From NCBI RefSeq assembly GCF_041296385.1, contig NW_027183525.1:271663-335662 (forward strand): a DNA stretch of 64,000 nucleotides, read 5' to 3'. The DNA is from Aphelocoma coerulescens (Eukaryota; Chordata; Aves; Passeriformes; Corvidae). The notes below the pieces were generated by a model. That model was given only the letters and a program-made list of their open reading frames with translations, was not told where the DNA came from and did not search any database. The position numbers and the translations under genes are program-made. Positions 1 through 13,233 of this stretch are shown here, one piece after another (the first letter of the stretch is position 1; every line of letters starts with the position of its first letter).

Positions 1-1341
1 GCGGCTGGGGGAGCAGCAGCAGGGACTGTGTGTGGACAGTGCCATGGCCACTTGTGTGGCCACTGGTGTCTCTGTGCCAGGCACAGCCGTGGTGTGTAAC
101 ACCGGCTCTGGGTCCTTTGGCTGTGCAGGTGGCAGTCACGGCCTGGAGCAGGGCTGCTCCCGGGGGACAGCCTGGGGCAGGAGGCTGCTGGAGATTCATT
201 CCCCACACTCCTTGTCATGAGGTGCTCAGAGTGATTGGAAAGGCTGTTGGCAGCAGGCAGTTCTCTGGGTTCAAGCTGTGGAGCTGTCAGCGGGAATGCA
301 AAGGCCAAGCTGCTGAGCCTTTTGTCCTGGTGCCTTTAGTGTGTGAGCAGTCCCTGGTGCCGTTGTCTTTGGATCCTGAGTGTGGGAGAGGCAAGGCTTA
401 GGATGGTGCGTAGAGCTGAGAAGGAAAGTGCCGAGAGCAGCGTGTGTGCTGCTGCTTTGAGGGGTGCAGTTGAAGTTGTAGGCAGCAAGAGCTTTCTCAG
501 CTGGCCCTTTTGTGAGCTCTGCTTTTGCCAGATGACTTCCATCTTACCCTCTTACCATCTTAGCCTCTCATTTTTGCATATCCCAAACCCCCTTCCAAAC
601 ATCCAGCAGCTGCTTGTAAAGAAGAAGTCCTAGAACAAAAAGCCAGTGCTGCCTTTCATAGCCCCTTTGCTGTCTATGAAGTAGAGGAAAGAAGCTAGTG
701 AGACGCACTTTCTTTCTCAACTCCATAGAGCGCATCCTTCTCTCAAGGTGGCAGAGTCCTTGGCGGAAGTGAAGCATCTGCAGCTGCAGTTCAGACTGAG
801 AGATGTGCCAGGACAGGAAACATTTGCTGACCTTCCCTGTTCCCTGTGCAACATGATTCTCGCATCCCAGTCACTTTCACATACCTTCGGTACCCCTGAG
901 TCCAAGCAGCTAAAGCTCACAGAGACAGAAGTGTCAGGAAGGAAAACGTTGCAAAAGCACCCCCTTCTCTTATCAGCATATAAATTGTGCACAACAGGCT
1001 GCGGCACTGAACCTTCCTTCTCAGATAGACATGCCATCACACTTTTCACTCTTGCAGCTCGGTTGAAAAGCTCCAGCAGCTGCTCCCGCAATAGCAAAAG
1101 GTTCTAGAAGTGAAAGCCAGTTTGGGGCTGCACCTTCTCCTTGCCGCATGTAAGCCACACCAAACTCCCTGATGCACTCTGTCCTCCCCTTCTCAAAGGA
1201 GTAGACGGTGGCATCAGGACACACCTGTGTCCCAGCAGCTGGGTGCCCAGCCGGGAGCAGGAGCAGGGCTGGGGCTGCTCCCAAAGTTGCCCCGCCCCAA
1301 TGCCAGAGCCGGACATATGCTGAGGGGGGGCTGGATCAGGC

Positions 1342-1347
1342 TTTATT
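1342..1347 (-). promoter_or_regulatory. Minus-strand AATAAA hexamer in macrosatellite unit
   Basis: TTTATT on the plus strand reads AATAAA on the minus strand and recurs once per unit. A TATA-like CATATAAATT occurs on the plus strand about 365 bp to the left. Either could act in transcripts of the array, but both hexamers are common by chance. Confidence 0.25.
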
Positions 1348-1689
1348 GTCCAGCTGCATGCCAGGAGTGAGCACAAAATCTACCTGCATTCTCTGCAGCA
1401 TGCCATCCTGGAGCAGAGCCATTGCCAAAGGAAGCCGTGAGCCCGTGCCAAGCCAGTGCCGGAGTGGGATCCTAGCAGCACCTGTGGAAGCCGGGAGAGA
1501 GGAGCCCACCTGGAGCAGGTTCGTGCAGGATTAATCATCCCGTGGCTTCCCACCAGGGTCCTGTTGCTTCCAAAAGGCCCCACAGTGTCACTGTGGCCCC
1601 TCGGTTCCACCAGGTTCCATAGCGTCACTGTGGTGCCCAGGGTTCCGTCAGCTTCGCCAGCATCCCCACGGTCTGCAGAGCTCCCCGAG

Positions 1690-2064
1690 CTTCTGTGGTG
1701 TCACAGTGGAGGCAGGGTTGCATCAGGTTCCATAGCATCAGCACGGTCTCCAGGGCTCCCAGAGGTTCTGTGGTGTCACAGTGGAGGCAGGGTTGCATCA
1801 GGTTCCATAGCATCACCACAGTCTCCAGGGCTCCCTGAGCTTCTGTGGTGTCACAGTGGAGGCAGGGTTGCATCAGGTTCCATAGCATCAGCACGGTCTC
1901 CAGGGCTCCCAGAGGTTCTGTGGTGTCACAGAGGAGGCAGGGTTGCATCAGGTTCCATAGCATCAGCACGGTCTCCAGGGCTCCAAGAGCTTCTGTGTTG
2001 TCACAGAGGAGGCAGGGTTGCATCAGGTTCCATAGCATCAGCACGGTCTCCAGGGCTCCCCTGA
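1690..2064. repeat. 75-bp minisatellite inside macrosatellite unit 1
   Basis: Five tandem 75-bp copies, each opening with a near-palindromic TCTGTGGTGTCACAG and carrying GGTTGCATCAGGTTCCATAG. The block is flanked on both sides by degenerate ~37-bp motifs of the same family read on the minus strand. Equivalent blocks occur in all ten complete units with 3-5 copies. Confidence 0.95.
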
Positions 2065-2268
2065 GCTTCTGTGGTGGTGTCACAGAGGAGCCAGGCTTCC
2101 TTGTAGTTCCCCAGCATCACAAAGGCTCTCCTGGGAGCCACGGGTCACAAAGCACCGTGGGCTCTGTGCAGCCCCGCTGTGTCACAATGGCCGCTGGCTT
2201 CCACGAGCCCCCGCAGTGTCCCAGTGGGCCCCGTGGCTTTAGGAGTGGGTGGCTGGGAGTTGGTGCCA

Positions 2269-4461
2269 GCGGCTGGGGGAGCAGCAGCAGGGACTGTGTG
2301 TGGACAGTGCCATGGCCACTTGTGTGGCCACTGGTGTCTCTGTGCCAGGCACAGCCGTGGTGTGTAACACCGGCTCTGGGTCCTTTGGCTGTGCAGGTGG
2401 CAGTCACGGCCTGGAGCAGGGCTGCTCCCGGGGGACAGCCTGGGGCAGGAGGCTGCTGGAGATTCATTCCCCACACTCCTTGTCATGAGGTGCTCAGAGT
2501 GATTGGAAAGGCTGTTGGCAGCAGGCAGTTCTCTGGGTTCAAGCTGTGGAGCTGTCAGCGGGAATGCAAAGGCCAAGCTGGTGAGCCTTTTTTCCTGGTG
2601 CCTTTAGTGTGTGAGCAGTCCCTGGTGCCGTTGTCTTTGGATCCTGAGTGTGGGAGAGGCAAGGCTTAGGATGGTGCGTAGAGCTGAGAAGGAAAGTGCC
2701 GAGAGCAGCGTGTGTGCTGCTGCTTTGAGGGGTGCAGTTGAAGTTGTAGGCAGCAAGAGCTTTCTCAGCTGGCCCTTTTGTGAGCTCTGCTTTTGCCAGA
2801 TGACTTCCATCTTACCCTCTTACCATCTTAGCCTCTCATTTTTGCATATCCCAAACCCCCTTCCAAACATCCAGCAGCTGCTTGTAAAGAAGAAGTCCTA
2901 GAACAAAAAGCCAGTGCTGCCTTTCATAGCCCCTTTGCTGTCTATGAAGTAGAGGAAAGAAGCTAGTGAGACGCACTTTCTTTCTCAACTCCATAGAGCG
3001 CATCCTTCTCTCAAGGTGGCAGAGTCCTTGGCGGAAGTGAAGCATCTGCAGCTGCAGTTCAGACTGAGAGATGTGCCAGGACAGGAAACATTTGCTGACC
3101 TTCCCTGTTCCCTGTGCAACATGATTCTCGCATCCCAGTCACTTTCACACACCTTCGGTATCCCTGAGTCCAAGCAGCTAAAGCTCACAGAGACAGAAGT
3201 GTCAGGAAGGAAAACGTTGCAAAAGCACCCCCTTCTCTTATCAGCATATAAATTGTGCACAACAGGCTGCGGCACCGAACCTTCCTTCTCAGATAGACAT
3301 GCCATCACACTTTTCACTCTTGCAGCTCGGTTGAAAAGCTCCAGCAGCTGCTCCCGCAATAGCAAAAGGTTCTAGAAGTGAAAGCCAGTTTGGGGCTGCA
3401 CCTTCTCCTTGCCGCATGTAAGCCACACCAAACTCCCTGATGCACTCTGTCCTCCCCTTCTCAAAGGAGTAGACGGTGGCATCAGGACACACCTGTGTCC
3501 CAGCAGCTGGGTGCCCAGCCGGGAGCAGGAGCAGGGCTGGGGCTGCTCCCAAAGTTGCCCCGCCCCAATGCCAGAGCCGGACATATGCTGAGGGGGGGCT
3601 GGATCAGGCTTTATTGTCCAGCTGCATGCCAGGAGTGAGCACAAAATCTACCTGCATTCTCTGCAGCATGCCATCCTGGAGCAGAGCCATTGCCAAAGGA
3701 AGCCGTCAGCCCGTGCCAAGCCAGTGCCGGAGTGGGATCCTAGCAGCACCTGTGGAAGCCGGGAGAGAGGAGCCCACCTGGAGCAGGTTCGTGCAGGATT
3801 AATCATCCCGTGGCTTCCCACCAGGGTCCTGTTGCTTCCAAAAGGCCCCACAGTGTCACTGTGGCCCCTCGGTTCCACCAGGTTCCATAGCGTCACTGTG
3901 GTGCCCAGGGTTCCGTCAGCTTCGCCAGCATCCCCACGGTCTGCAGAGCTCCCCGAGCTTCTGTGGTGTCACAGTGGAGGCAGGGTTGCATCAGGTTCCA
4001 TAGCATCAGCACGGTCTCCAGGGCTCCCAGAGGTTCTGTGGTGTCACAGTGGAGGCAGGGTTGCATCAGGTTCCATAGCATCACCACAGTCTCCAGGGCT
4101 CCCTGAGCTTCTGTGGTGTCACAGTGGAGGCAGGGTTGCATCAGGTTCCATAGCATCAGCACGGTCTCCAGGGCTCCCAGAGGTTCTGTGGTGTCACAGA
4201 GGAGGCAGGGTTGCATCAGGTTCAATAGCATCAGCACGGTCTCCAGGGCTCCCCTGAGCTTCTGTGGTGGTGTCACAGAGGAGCCAGGCTTCCTTGTAGT
4301 TCCCCAGCATCACAAAGGCTCTCCTGGGAGCCACGGGTCACAAAGCACCGTGGGCTCTGTGCAGCCCCGCTGTGTCACAATGGCCGCTGGCTTCCACGAG
4401 CCCCCGCAGTGTCCCAGTGGGCCCCGTGGCTTTAGGAGTGGGTGGCTGGGAGTTGGTGCCA
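2269..4461. repeat. Macrosatellite unit 2 (2,193 bp, four 75-bp copies)
   Basis: The 75-bp block is at 3958-4257. The last copy has GGTTCAATAG in place of GGTTCCATAG, a variant shared with many later units. The unit has the GTTGCAAAAG variant. Confidence 0.95.
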
Positions 4462-6654
4462 GCGGCTGGGGGAGCAGCAGCAGGGACTGTGTGTGGACAG
4501 TGCCATGGCCACTTGTGTGGCCACTGGTGTCTCTGTGCCAGGCACAGCCGTGGTGTGTAACACCGGCTCTGGGTCCTTTGGCTGTGCAGGTGGCAGTCAC
4601 GGCCTGGAGCAGGGCTGCTCCCGGGGGACAGCCTGGGGCAGGAGGCTGCTGGAGATTCATTCCCCACACTCCTTGTCATGAGGTGCTCAGAGTGATTGGA
4701 AAGGCTGTTGGCAGCAGGCAGTTCTCTGGGTTCAAGCTGTGGAGCTGTCAGCGGGAATGCAAAGGCCAAGCTGGTGAGCCTTTTGTCCTGGTGCCTTTAG
4801 TGTGTGAGCAGTCCCTGGTGCCGTTGTCTTTGGATCCTGAGTGTGGGAGAGGCAAGGCTTAGGATGGTGCGTAGAGCTGAGAAGGAAAGTGCCGAGAGCA
4901 GCATGTGTGCTGCTGCTTTGAGGGGTGCAGTTGAAGTTGTAGGCAGCAAGAGCTTTCTCAGCTGGCCCTTTTGTGAGCTCTGCTTTTGCCAGATGACTTC
5001 CATCTTACCCTCTTACCATCTTAGCCTCTCATTTTTGCATATCCCAAACCCCCTTCCAAACATCCAGCAGCTGCTTGTAAAGAAGAAGTCCTAGAACAAA
5101 AAGCCAGTGCTGCCTTTCATAGCCCCTTTGCTGTCTATGAAGTAGAGGAAAGAAGCTAGTGAGACGCACTTTCTTTCTCAACTCCATAGAGCGCATCCTT
5201 CTCTCAAGGTGGCAGAGTCCTTGGCGGAAGTGAAGCATCTGCAGCTGCAGTTCAGACTGAGAGATGTGCCAGGACAGGAAACATTTGGTGACCTTCCCTG
5301 TTCCCTGTGCAACATGATTCTCGCATCCCAGTCACTTTCACATACCTTCGGTATCCCTGAGTCCAAGCAGCTAAAGCTCACAGAGACAGAAGTGTCAGGA
5401 AGGAAAACGTTCCAAAAGCACCCCCTTCTCTTATCAGCATATAAATTGTGCACAACAGGCTGCGGCACCGAACCTTCCTTCTCAGATAGACATGCCATCA
5501 CACTTTTCACTCTTGCAGCTCGGTTGAAAAGCTCCAGCAGCTGCTCCCGCAATAGCAAAAGGTTCTAGAAGTGAAAGCCAGTTTGGGGCTGCACCTTCTC
5601 CTTGCCGCATGTAAGCCACACCAAACTCCCTGATGCACTCTGTCCTCCCCTTCTCAAAGGAGTAGACGGTGGCATCAGGACACACCTGTGTCCCAGCAGC
5701 TGGGTGCCCAGCCGGGAGCAGGAGCAGGGCTGGGGCTGCTCCCAAAGTTGCCCCGCCCCAATGCCAGAGCCGGACATATGCTGAGGGGGGGCTGGATCAG
5801 GCTTTATTGTCCAGCTGCATGCCAGGAGTGAGCACAAAATCTACCTGCATTCTCTGCAGCATGCCATCCTGGAGCAGAGCCATTGCCAAAGGAAGCCGTG
5901 AGCCCGTGCCAAGCCAGTGCCGGAGTGGGATCCTAGCAGCACCTGTGGAAGCCGGGAGAGAGGAGCCCACCTGGAGCAGGTTCGTGCAGGATTAATCATC
6001 CCGTGGCTTCCCACCAGGGTCCTGTTGCTTCCAAAAGGCCCCACAGTGTCACTGTGGCCCCTCGGTTCCACCAGGTTCCATAGCGTCACTGTGGTGCCCA
6101 GGGTTCCGTCAGCTTCACCAGCATCCCCACGGTCTGCAGAGCTCCCCGAGCTTCTGTGGTGTCACAGTGGAGGCAGGGTTGCATCAGGTTCCATAGCATC
6201 AGCACGGTCTCCAGGGCTCCCAGAGGTTCTGTGGTGTCACAGTGGAGGCAGGGTTGCATCAGGTTCCATAGCATCACCACAGTCTCCAGGGCTCCCTGAG
6301 CTTCTGTGGTGTCACAGTGGAGGCAGGGTTGCATCAGGTTCCATAGCATCAGCACGGTCTCCAGGGCTCCCAGAGGTTCTGTGGTGTCACAGAGGAGGCA
6401 GGGTTGCATCAGGTTCCATAGCATCAGCACGGTCTCCAGGGCTCCCCTGAGCTTCTGTGGTGGTGTCACAGAGGAGCCAGGCTTCCTTGTAGTTCCCCAG
6501 CATCACAAAGGCTCTCCTGGGAGCCACGGGTCACAAAGCACCGTGGGCTCTGTGCAGCCCCGCTGTGTCACAATGGCCGCTGGCTTCCACGAGCCCCCGC
6601 AGTGTCCCAGTGGGCCCCGTGGCTTTAGGAGTGGGTGGCTGGGAGTTGGTGCCA
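4462..6654. repeat. Macrosatellite unit 3 (2,193 bp, four 75-bp copies)
   Basis: The 75-bp block is at 6151-6450. The unit carries GAGCAGCATGTGTG near 4900 where units 1, 2 and 4-7 have GCGTGTG. It also has the GTTCCAAAAG variant, and both variants recur in units 8-10. Confidence 0.95.
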
Positions 6655-8847
6655 GCGGCTGGGGGAGCAGCAGCAGGGACTGTGTGTGGACAGTGCCATG
6701 GCCACTTGTGTGGCCACTGGTGTCTCTGTGCCAGGCACAGCCGTGGTGTGTAACACCGGCTCTGGGTCCTTTGGCTGTGCAGGTGGCAGTCACGGCCTGG
6801 AGCAGGGCTGCTCCCGGGGGACAGCCTGGGGCAGGAGGCTGCTGGAGATTCATTCCCCACACTCCTTGTCATGAGGTGCTCAGAGTGATTGGAAAGGCTG
6901 TTGGCAGCAGGCAGTTCTCTGGGTTCAAGCTGTGGAGCTGTCAGCGGGAATGCAAAGGCCAAGCTGCTGAGCCTTTTGTCCTGGTGCCTTTAGTGTGTGA
7001 GCAGTCCCTGGTGCCGTTGTCTTTGGATCCTGAGTGTGGGAGAGGCAAGGCTTAGGATGGTGCGTAGAGCTGAGAAGGAAAGTGCCGAGAGCAGCGTGTG
7101 TGCTGCTGCTTTGAGGGGTGCAGTTGAAGTTGTAGGCAGCAAGAGCTTTCTCAGCTGGCCCTTTTGTGAGCTCTGCTTTTGCCAGATGACTTCCATCTTA
7201 CCCTCTTACCATCTTAGCCTCTCATTTTTGCATATCCCAAACCCCCTTCCAAACATCCAGCAGCTGCTTGTAAAGAAGAAGTCCTAGAACAAAAAGCCAG
7301 TGCTGCCTTTCATAGCCCCTTTGCTGTCTATGAAGTAGAGGAAAGAAGCTAGTGAGACGCACTTTCTTTCTCAACTCCATAGAGCGCATCCTTCTCTCAA
7401 GGTGGCAGAGTCCTTGGCGGAAGTGAAGCATCTGCAGCTGCAGTTCAGACTGAGAGATGTGCCAGGACAGGAAACATTTGCTGACCTTCCCTGTTCCCTG
7501 TGCAACATGATTCTCGCATCCCAGTCACTTTCACATACCTTCGGTATCCCTGAGTCCAAGCAGCTAAAGCTCACAGAGACAGAAGTGTCAGGAAGGAAAA
7601 CGTTGCAAAAGCACCCCCTTCTCTTATCAGCATATAAATTGTGCACAACAGGCTGCGGCACCGAACCTTCCTTCTCAGATAGACATGCCATCACACTTTT
7701 CACTCTTGCAGCTCGGTTGAAAAGCTCCAGCAGCTGCTCCCGCAATAGCAAAAGGTTCTAGAAGTGAAAGCCAGTTTGGGGCTGCACCTTCTCCTTGCCG
7801 CATGTAAGCCACACCAAACTCCCTGATGCACTCTGTCCTCCCCTTCTCAAAGGAGTAGACGGTGGCATCAGGACACACCTGTGTCCCAGCAGCTGGGTGC
7901 CCAGCCGGGAGCAGGAGCAGGGCTGGGGCTGCTCCCAAAGTTGCCCCGCCCCAATGCCAGAGCCGGACATATGCTGAGGGGGGGCTGGATCAGGCTTTAT
8001 TGTCCAGCTGCATGCCAGGAGTGAGCACAAAATCTACCTGCATTCTCTGCAGCATGCCATCCTGGAGCAGAGCCATTGCCAAAGGAAGCCGTGAGCCCGT
8101 GCCAAGCCAGTGCCGGAGTGGGATCCTAGCAGCACCTGTGGAAGCCGGGAGAGAGGAGCCCACCTGGAGCAGGTTCGTGCAGGATTAATCATCCCGTGGC
8201 TTCCCACCAGGGTCCTGTTGCTTCCAAAAGGCCCCACAGTGTCACTGTGGCCCCTCGGTTCCACCAGGTTCCATAGCGTCACTGTGGTGCCCAGGGTTCC
8301 GTCAGCTTCGCCAGCATCCCCACGGTCTGCAGAGCTCCCCGAGCTTCTGTGGTGTCACAGTGGAGGCAGGGTTGCATCAGGTTCCATAGCATCAGCACGG
8401 TCTCCAGGGCTCCCAGAGGTTCTGTGGTGTCACAGTGGAGGCAGGGTTGCATCAGGTTCCATAGCATCACCACAGTCTCCAGGGCTCCCTGAGCTTCTGT
8501 GGTGTCACAGTGGAGGCAGGGTTGCATCAGGTTCCATAGCATCAGCACGGTCTCCAGGGCTCCCAGAGGTTCTGTGGTGTCACAGAGGAGGCAGGGTTGC
8601 ATCAGGTTCCATAGCATCACCACGGTCTCCAGGGCTCCCCTGAGCTTCTGTGGTGGTGTCACAGAGGAGCCAGGCTTCCTTGTAGTTCCCCAGCATCACA
8701 AAGGCTCTCCTGGGAGCCACGGGTCACAAAGCACCGTGGGCTCTGTGCAGCCCCGCTGTGTCACAATGGCCGCTGGCTTCCACGAGCCCCCGCAGTGTCC
8801 CAGTGGGCCCCGTGGCTTTAGGAGTGGGTGGCTGGGAGTTGGTGCCA
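6655..8847. repeat. Macrosatellite unit 4 (2,193 bp, four 75-bp copies)
   Basis: The 75-bp block is at 8344-8643. The unit returns to the GTTGCAAAAG variant of units 1, 2 and 11, so that variant is not distributed simply by position. Confidence 0.95.
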
Positions 8848-11115
8848 GCGGCTGGGGGAGCAGCAGCAGGGACTGTGTGTGGACAGTGCCATGGCCACTT
8901 GTGTGGCCACTGGTGTCTCTGTGCCAGGCACAGCCGTGGTGTGTAACACCGGCTCTGGGTCCTTTGGCTGTGCAGGTGGCAGTCACGGCCTGGAGCAGGG
9001 CTGCTCCCGGGGGACAGCCTGGGGCAGGAGGCTGCTGGAGATTCATTCCCCACACTCCTTGTCATGAGGTGCTCAGAGTGATTGGAAAGGCTGTTGGCAG
9101 CAGGCAGTTCTCTGGGTTCAAGCTGTGGAGCTGTCAGCGGGAATGCAAAGGCCAAGCTGGTGAGCCTTTTGTCCTGGTGCCTTTAGTGTGTGAGCAGTCC
9201 CTGGTGCCGTTGTCTTTGGATCCTGAGTGTGGGAGAGGCAAGGCTTAGGATGGTGCGTAGAGCTGAGAAGGAAAGTGCCGAGAGCAGCGTGTGTGCTGCT
9301 GCTTTGAGGGGTGCAGTTGAAGTTGTAGGCAGCAAGAGCTTTCTCAGCTGGCCCTTTTGTGAGCTCTGCTTTTGCCAGATGACTTCCATCTTACCCTCTT
9401 ACCATCTTAGCCTCTCATTTTTGCATATCCCAAACCCCCTTCCAAACATCCAGCAGCTGCTTGTAAAGAAGAAGTCCTAGAACAAAAAGCCAGTGCTGCC
9501 TTTCATAGCCCCTTTGCTGTCTATGAAGTAGAGGAAAGAAGCTAGTGAGACGCACTTTCTTTCTCAACTCCATAGAGCGCATCCTTCTCTCAAGGTGGCA
9601 GAGTCCTTGGCGGAAGTGAAGCATCTGCAGCTGCAGTTCAGACTGAGAGATGTGCCAGGACAGGAAACATTTGCTGACCTTCCCTGTTCCCTGTGCAACA
9701 TGATTCTCGCATCCCAGTCACTTTCACATACCTTCGGTATCCCTGAGTCCAAGCAGCTAAAGCTCACAGAGACAGAAGTGTCAGGAAGGAAAACGTTCCA
9801 AAAGCACCCCCTTCTCTTATCAGCATATAAATTGTGCACAACAGGCTGCGGCACCGAACCTTCCTTCTCAGATAGACATGCCATCACACTTTTCACTCTT
9901 GCAGCTCGGTTGAAAAGCTCCAGCAGCTGCTCCCGCAATAGCAAAAGGTTCTAGAAGTGAAAGCCAGTTTGGGGCTGCACCTTCTCCTTGCCGCATGTAA
10001 GCCACACCAAACTCCCTGATGCACTCTGTCCTCCCCTTCTCAAAGGAGTAGACAGTGGCATCAGGACACACCTGTGTCCCAGCAGCTGGGTGCCCAGCCG
10101 GGAGCAGGAGCAGGGCTGGGGCTGCTCCCAAAGTTGCCCCGCCCCAATGCCAGAGCCGGACATATGCTGAGGGGGGGCTGGATCAGGCTTTATTGTCCAG
10201 CTGCATGCCAGGAGTGAGCACAAAATCTACCTGCATTCTCTGCAGCATGCCATCCTGGAGCAGAGCCATTGCCAAAGGAAGCCGTGAGCCCGTGCCAAGC
10301 CAGTGCCGGAGTGGGATCCTAGCAGCACCTGTGGAAGCCGGGAGAGAGGAGCCCACCTGGAGCAGGTTCGTGCAGGATTAATCATCCCGTGGCTTCCCAC
10401 CAGGGTCCTGTTGCTTCCAAAAGGCCCCACAGTGTCACTGTGGCCCCTCGGTTCCACCAGGTTCCATAGCGTCACTGTGGTGCCCAGGGTTCCGTCAGCT
10501 TCGCCAGCATCCCCACGGTCTGCAGAGCTCCCCGAGCTTCTGTGGTGTCACAGTGGAGGCAGGGTTGCATCAGGTTCCATAGCATCAGCACGGTCTCCAG
10601 GGCTCCCAGAGGTTCTGTGGTGTCACAGTGGAGGCAGGGTTGCATCAGGTTCCATAGCATCACCACAGTCTCCAGGGCTCCCTGAGCTTCTGTGGTGTCA
10701 CAGTGGAGGCAGGGTTGCATCAGGTTCCATAGCATCAGCACGGTCTCCAGGGCTCCCAGAGGTTCTGTGGTGTCACAGAGGAGGCAGGGTTGCATCAGGT
10801 TCCATAGCATCAGCACGGTCTCCAGGGCTCCAAGAGCTTCTGTGTTGTCACAGAGGAGGCAGGGTTGCATCAGGTTCAATAGCATCAGCACGGTCTCCAG
10901 GGCTCCCCTGAGCTTCTGTGGTGGTGTCACAGAGGAGCCAGGCTTCCTTGTAGTTCCCCAGCATCACAAAGGCTCTCCTGGGAGCCACGGGTCACAAAGC
11001 ACCGTGGGCTCTGTGCAGCCCCGCTGTGTCACAATGGCCGCTGGCTTCCACGAGCCCCCGCAGTGTCCCAGTGGGCCCCGTGGCTTTAGGAGTGGGTGGC
11101 TGGGAGTTGGTGCCA
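8848..11115. repeat. Macrosatellite unit 5 (2,268 bp, five 75-bp copies)
   Basis: The 75-bp block is at 10537-10911. It has the same rare TCTGTGTTGTCACAG copy as unit 1, which suggests that the fifth copy in these two units descends from one event or was transferred between them. Confidence 0.95.
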
Positions 11116-13233
11116 GCGGCTGGGGGAGCAGCAGCAGGGACTGTGTGTGGACAGTGCCATGGCCACTTGTGTGGCCACTGGTGTCTCTGTGCCAGGCACA
11201 GCCGTGGTGTGTAACACCGGCTCTGGGTCCTTTGGCTGTGCAGGTGGCAGTCACGGCCTGGAGCAGGGCTGCTCCCGGGGGACAGCCTGGGGCAGGAGGC
11301 TGCTGGAGATTCATTCCCCACACTCCTTGTCATGAGGTGCTCAGAGTGATTGGAAAGGCTGTTGGCAGCAGGCAGTTCTCTGGGTTCAAGCTGTGGAGCT
11401 GTCAGCGGGAATGCAAAGGCCAAGCTGGTGAGCCTTTTGTCCTGGTGCCTTTAGTGTGTGAGCAGTCCCTGGTGCCGTTGTCTTTGGATCCTGAGTGTGG
11501 GAGAGGCAAGGCTTAGGATGGTGCGTAGAGCTGAGAAGGAAAGTGCCGAGAGCAGCGTGTGTGCTGCTGCTTTGAGGGGTGCAGTTGAAGTTGTAGGCAG
11601 CAAGAGCTTTCTCAGCTGGCCCTTTTGTGAGCTCTGCTTTTGCCAGATGACTTCCATCTTACCCTCTTACCATCTTAGCCTCTCATTTTTGCATATCCCA
11701 AACCCCCTTCCAAACATCCAGCAGCTGCTTGTAAAGAAGAAGTCCTAGAACAAAAAGCCAGTGCTGCCTTTCATAGCCCCTTTGCTGTCTATGAAGTAGA
11801 GGAAAGAAGCTAGTGAGACGCACTTTCTTTCTCAACTCCATAGAGCGCATCCTTCTCTCAAGGTGGCAGAGTCCTTGGCGGAAGTGAAGCATCTGCAGCT
11901 GCAGTTCAGACTGAGAGATGTGCCAGGACAGGAAACATTTGCTGACCTTCCCTGTTCCCTGTGCAACATGATTCTCGCATCCCAGTCACTTTCACATACC
12001 TTCGGTATCCCTGAGTCCAAGCAGCTAAAGCTCACAGAGACAGAAGTGTCAGGAAGGAAAACGTTCCAAAAGCACCCCCTTCTCTTATCAGCATATAAAT
12101 TGTGCACAACAGGCTGCGGCACCGAACCTTCCTTCTCAGATAGACATGCCATCACACTTTTCACTCTTGCAGCTCGGTTGAAAAGCTCCAGCAGCTGCTC
12201 CCGCAATAGCAAAAGGTTCTAGAAGTGAAAGCCAGTTTGGGGCTGCACCTTCTCCTTGCCGCATGTAAGCCACACCAAACTCCCTGATGCACTCTGTCCT
12301 CCCCTTCTCAAAGGAGTAGACGGTGGCATCAGGACACACCTGTGTCCCAGCAGCTGGGTGCCCAGCCGGGAGCAGGAGCAGGGCTGGGGCTGCTCCCAAA
12401 GTTGCCCCGCCCCAATGCCAGAGCCGGACATATGCTGAGGGGGGGCTGGATCAGGCTTTATTGTCCAGCTGCATGCCAGGAGTGAGCACAAAATCTACCT
12501 GCATTCTCTGCAGCATGCCATCCTGGAGCAGAGCCATTGCCAAAGGAAGCCGTGAGCCCGTGCCAAGCCAGTGCCGGAGTGGGATCCTAGCAGCACCTGT
12601 GGAAGCCGGGAGAGAGGAGCCCACCTGGAGCAGGTTCGTGCAGGATTAATCATCCCGTGGCTTCCCACCAGGGTCCTGTTGCTTCCAAAAGGCCCCACAG
12701 TGTCACTGTGGCCCCTCGGTTCCACCAGGTTCCATAGCGTCACTGTGGTGCCCAGGGTTCCGTCAGCTTCGCCAGCATCCCCACGGTCTGCAGAGCTCCC
12801 CGAGCTTCTGTGGTGTCACAGTGGAGGCAGGGTTGCATCAGGTTCCATAGCATCAGCACGGTCTCCAGGGCTCCCAGAGGTTCTGTGGTGTCACAGTGGA
12901 GGCAGGGTTGCATCAGGTTCCATAGCATCACCACGGTCTCCAGGGTTCCAAGAGCTTCTGTGGTGTCACAGAGGAGGCAGGGTTGCATCAGGTTCAATAG
13001 CATCAGCACGGTCTCCAGGGCTCCCCTGAGCTTCTGTGGTGGTGTCACAGAGGAGCCAGGCTTCCTTGTAGTTCCCCAGCATCACAAAGGCTCTCCTGGG
13101 AGCCACGGGTCACAAAGCACCGTGGGCTCTGTGCAGCCCCGCTGTGTCACAATGGCCGCTGGCTTCCACGAGCCCCCGCAGTGTCCCAGTGGGCCCCGTG
13201 GCTTTAGGAGTGGGTGGCTGGGAGTTGGTGCCA
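11116..13233. repeat. Macrosatellite unit 6 (2,118 bp, three 75-bp copies)
   Basis: This is the shortest unit. The 75-bp block at 12805-13029 has only three copies, the minimum seen here. Confidence 0.95.

Larger units (their letters stand above)
1..2268. repeat. Macrosatellite unit 1 (2,268 bp, five 75-bp copies)
   Basis: The 75-bp block lies at 1690-2064 with five copies, one more than the commonest state. One of them has CTTCTGTGTTGTCACAG instead of CTTCTGTGGTGTCACAG. The unit has the GTTGCAAAAG variant near 950. Confidence 0.95.

Noticed and set aside
1690..2064. CRISPR-like array of regularly spaced repeats
   Set aside because: The 75-bp units are contiguous tandem copies with no unique spacers, in a vertebrate genome without cas genes.
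1456..2669. Long overlapping plus- and minus-strand open frames in every macrosatellite unit (up to 274 codons)
   Set aside because: The 2,193-bp and 75-bp periods are both multiples of three, so frames stay open by arithmetic. Frames overlap on both strands, many begin at GTG or TTG, and none shows a known domain.
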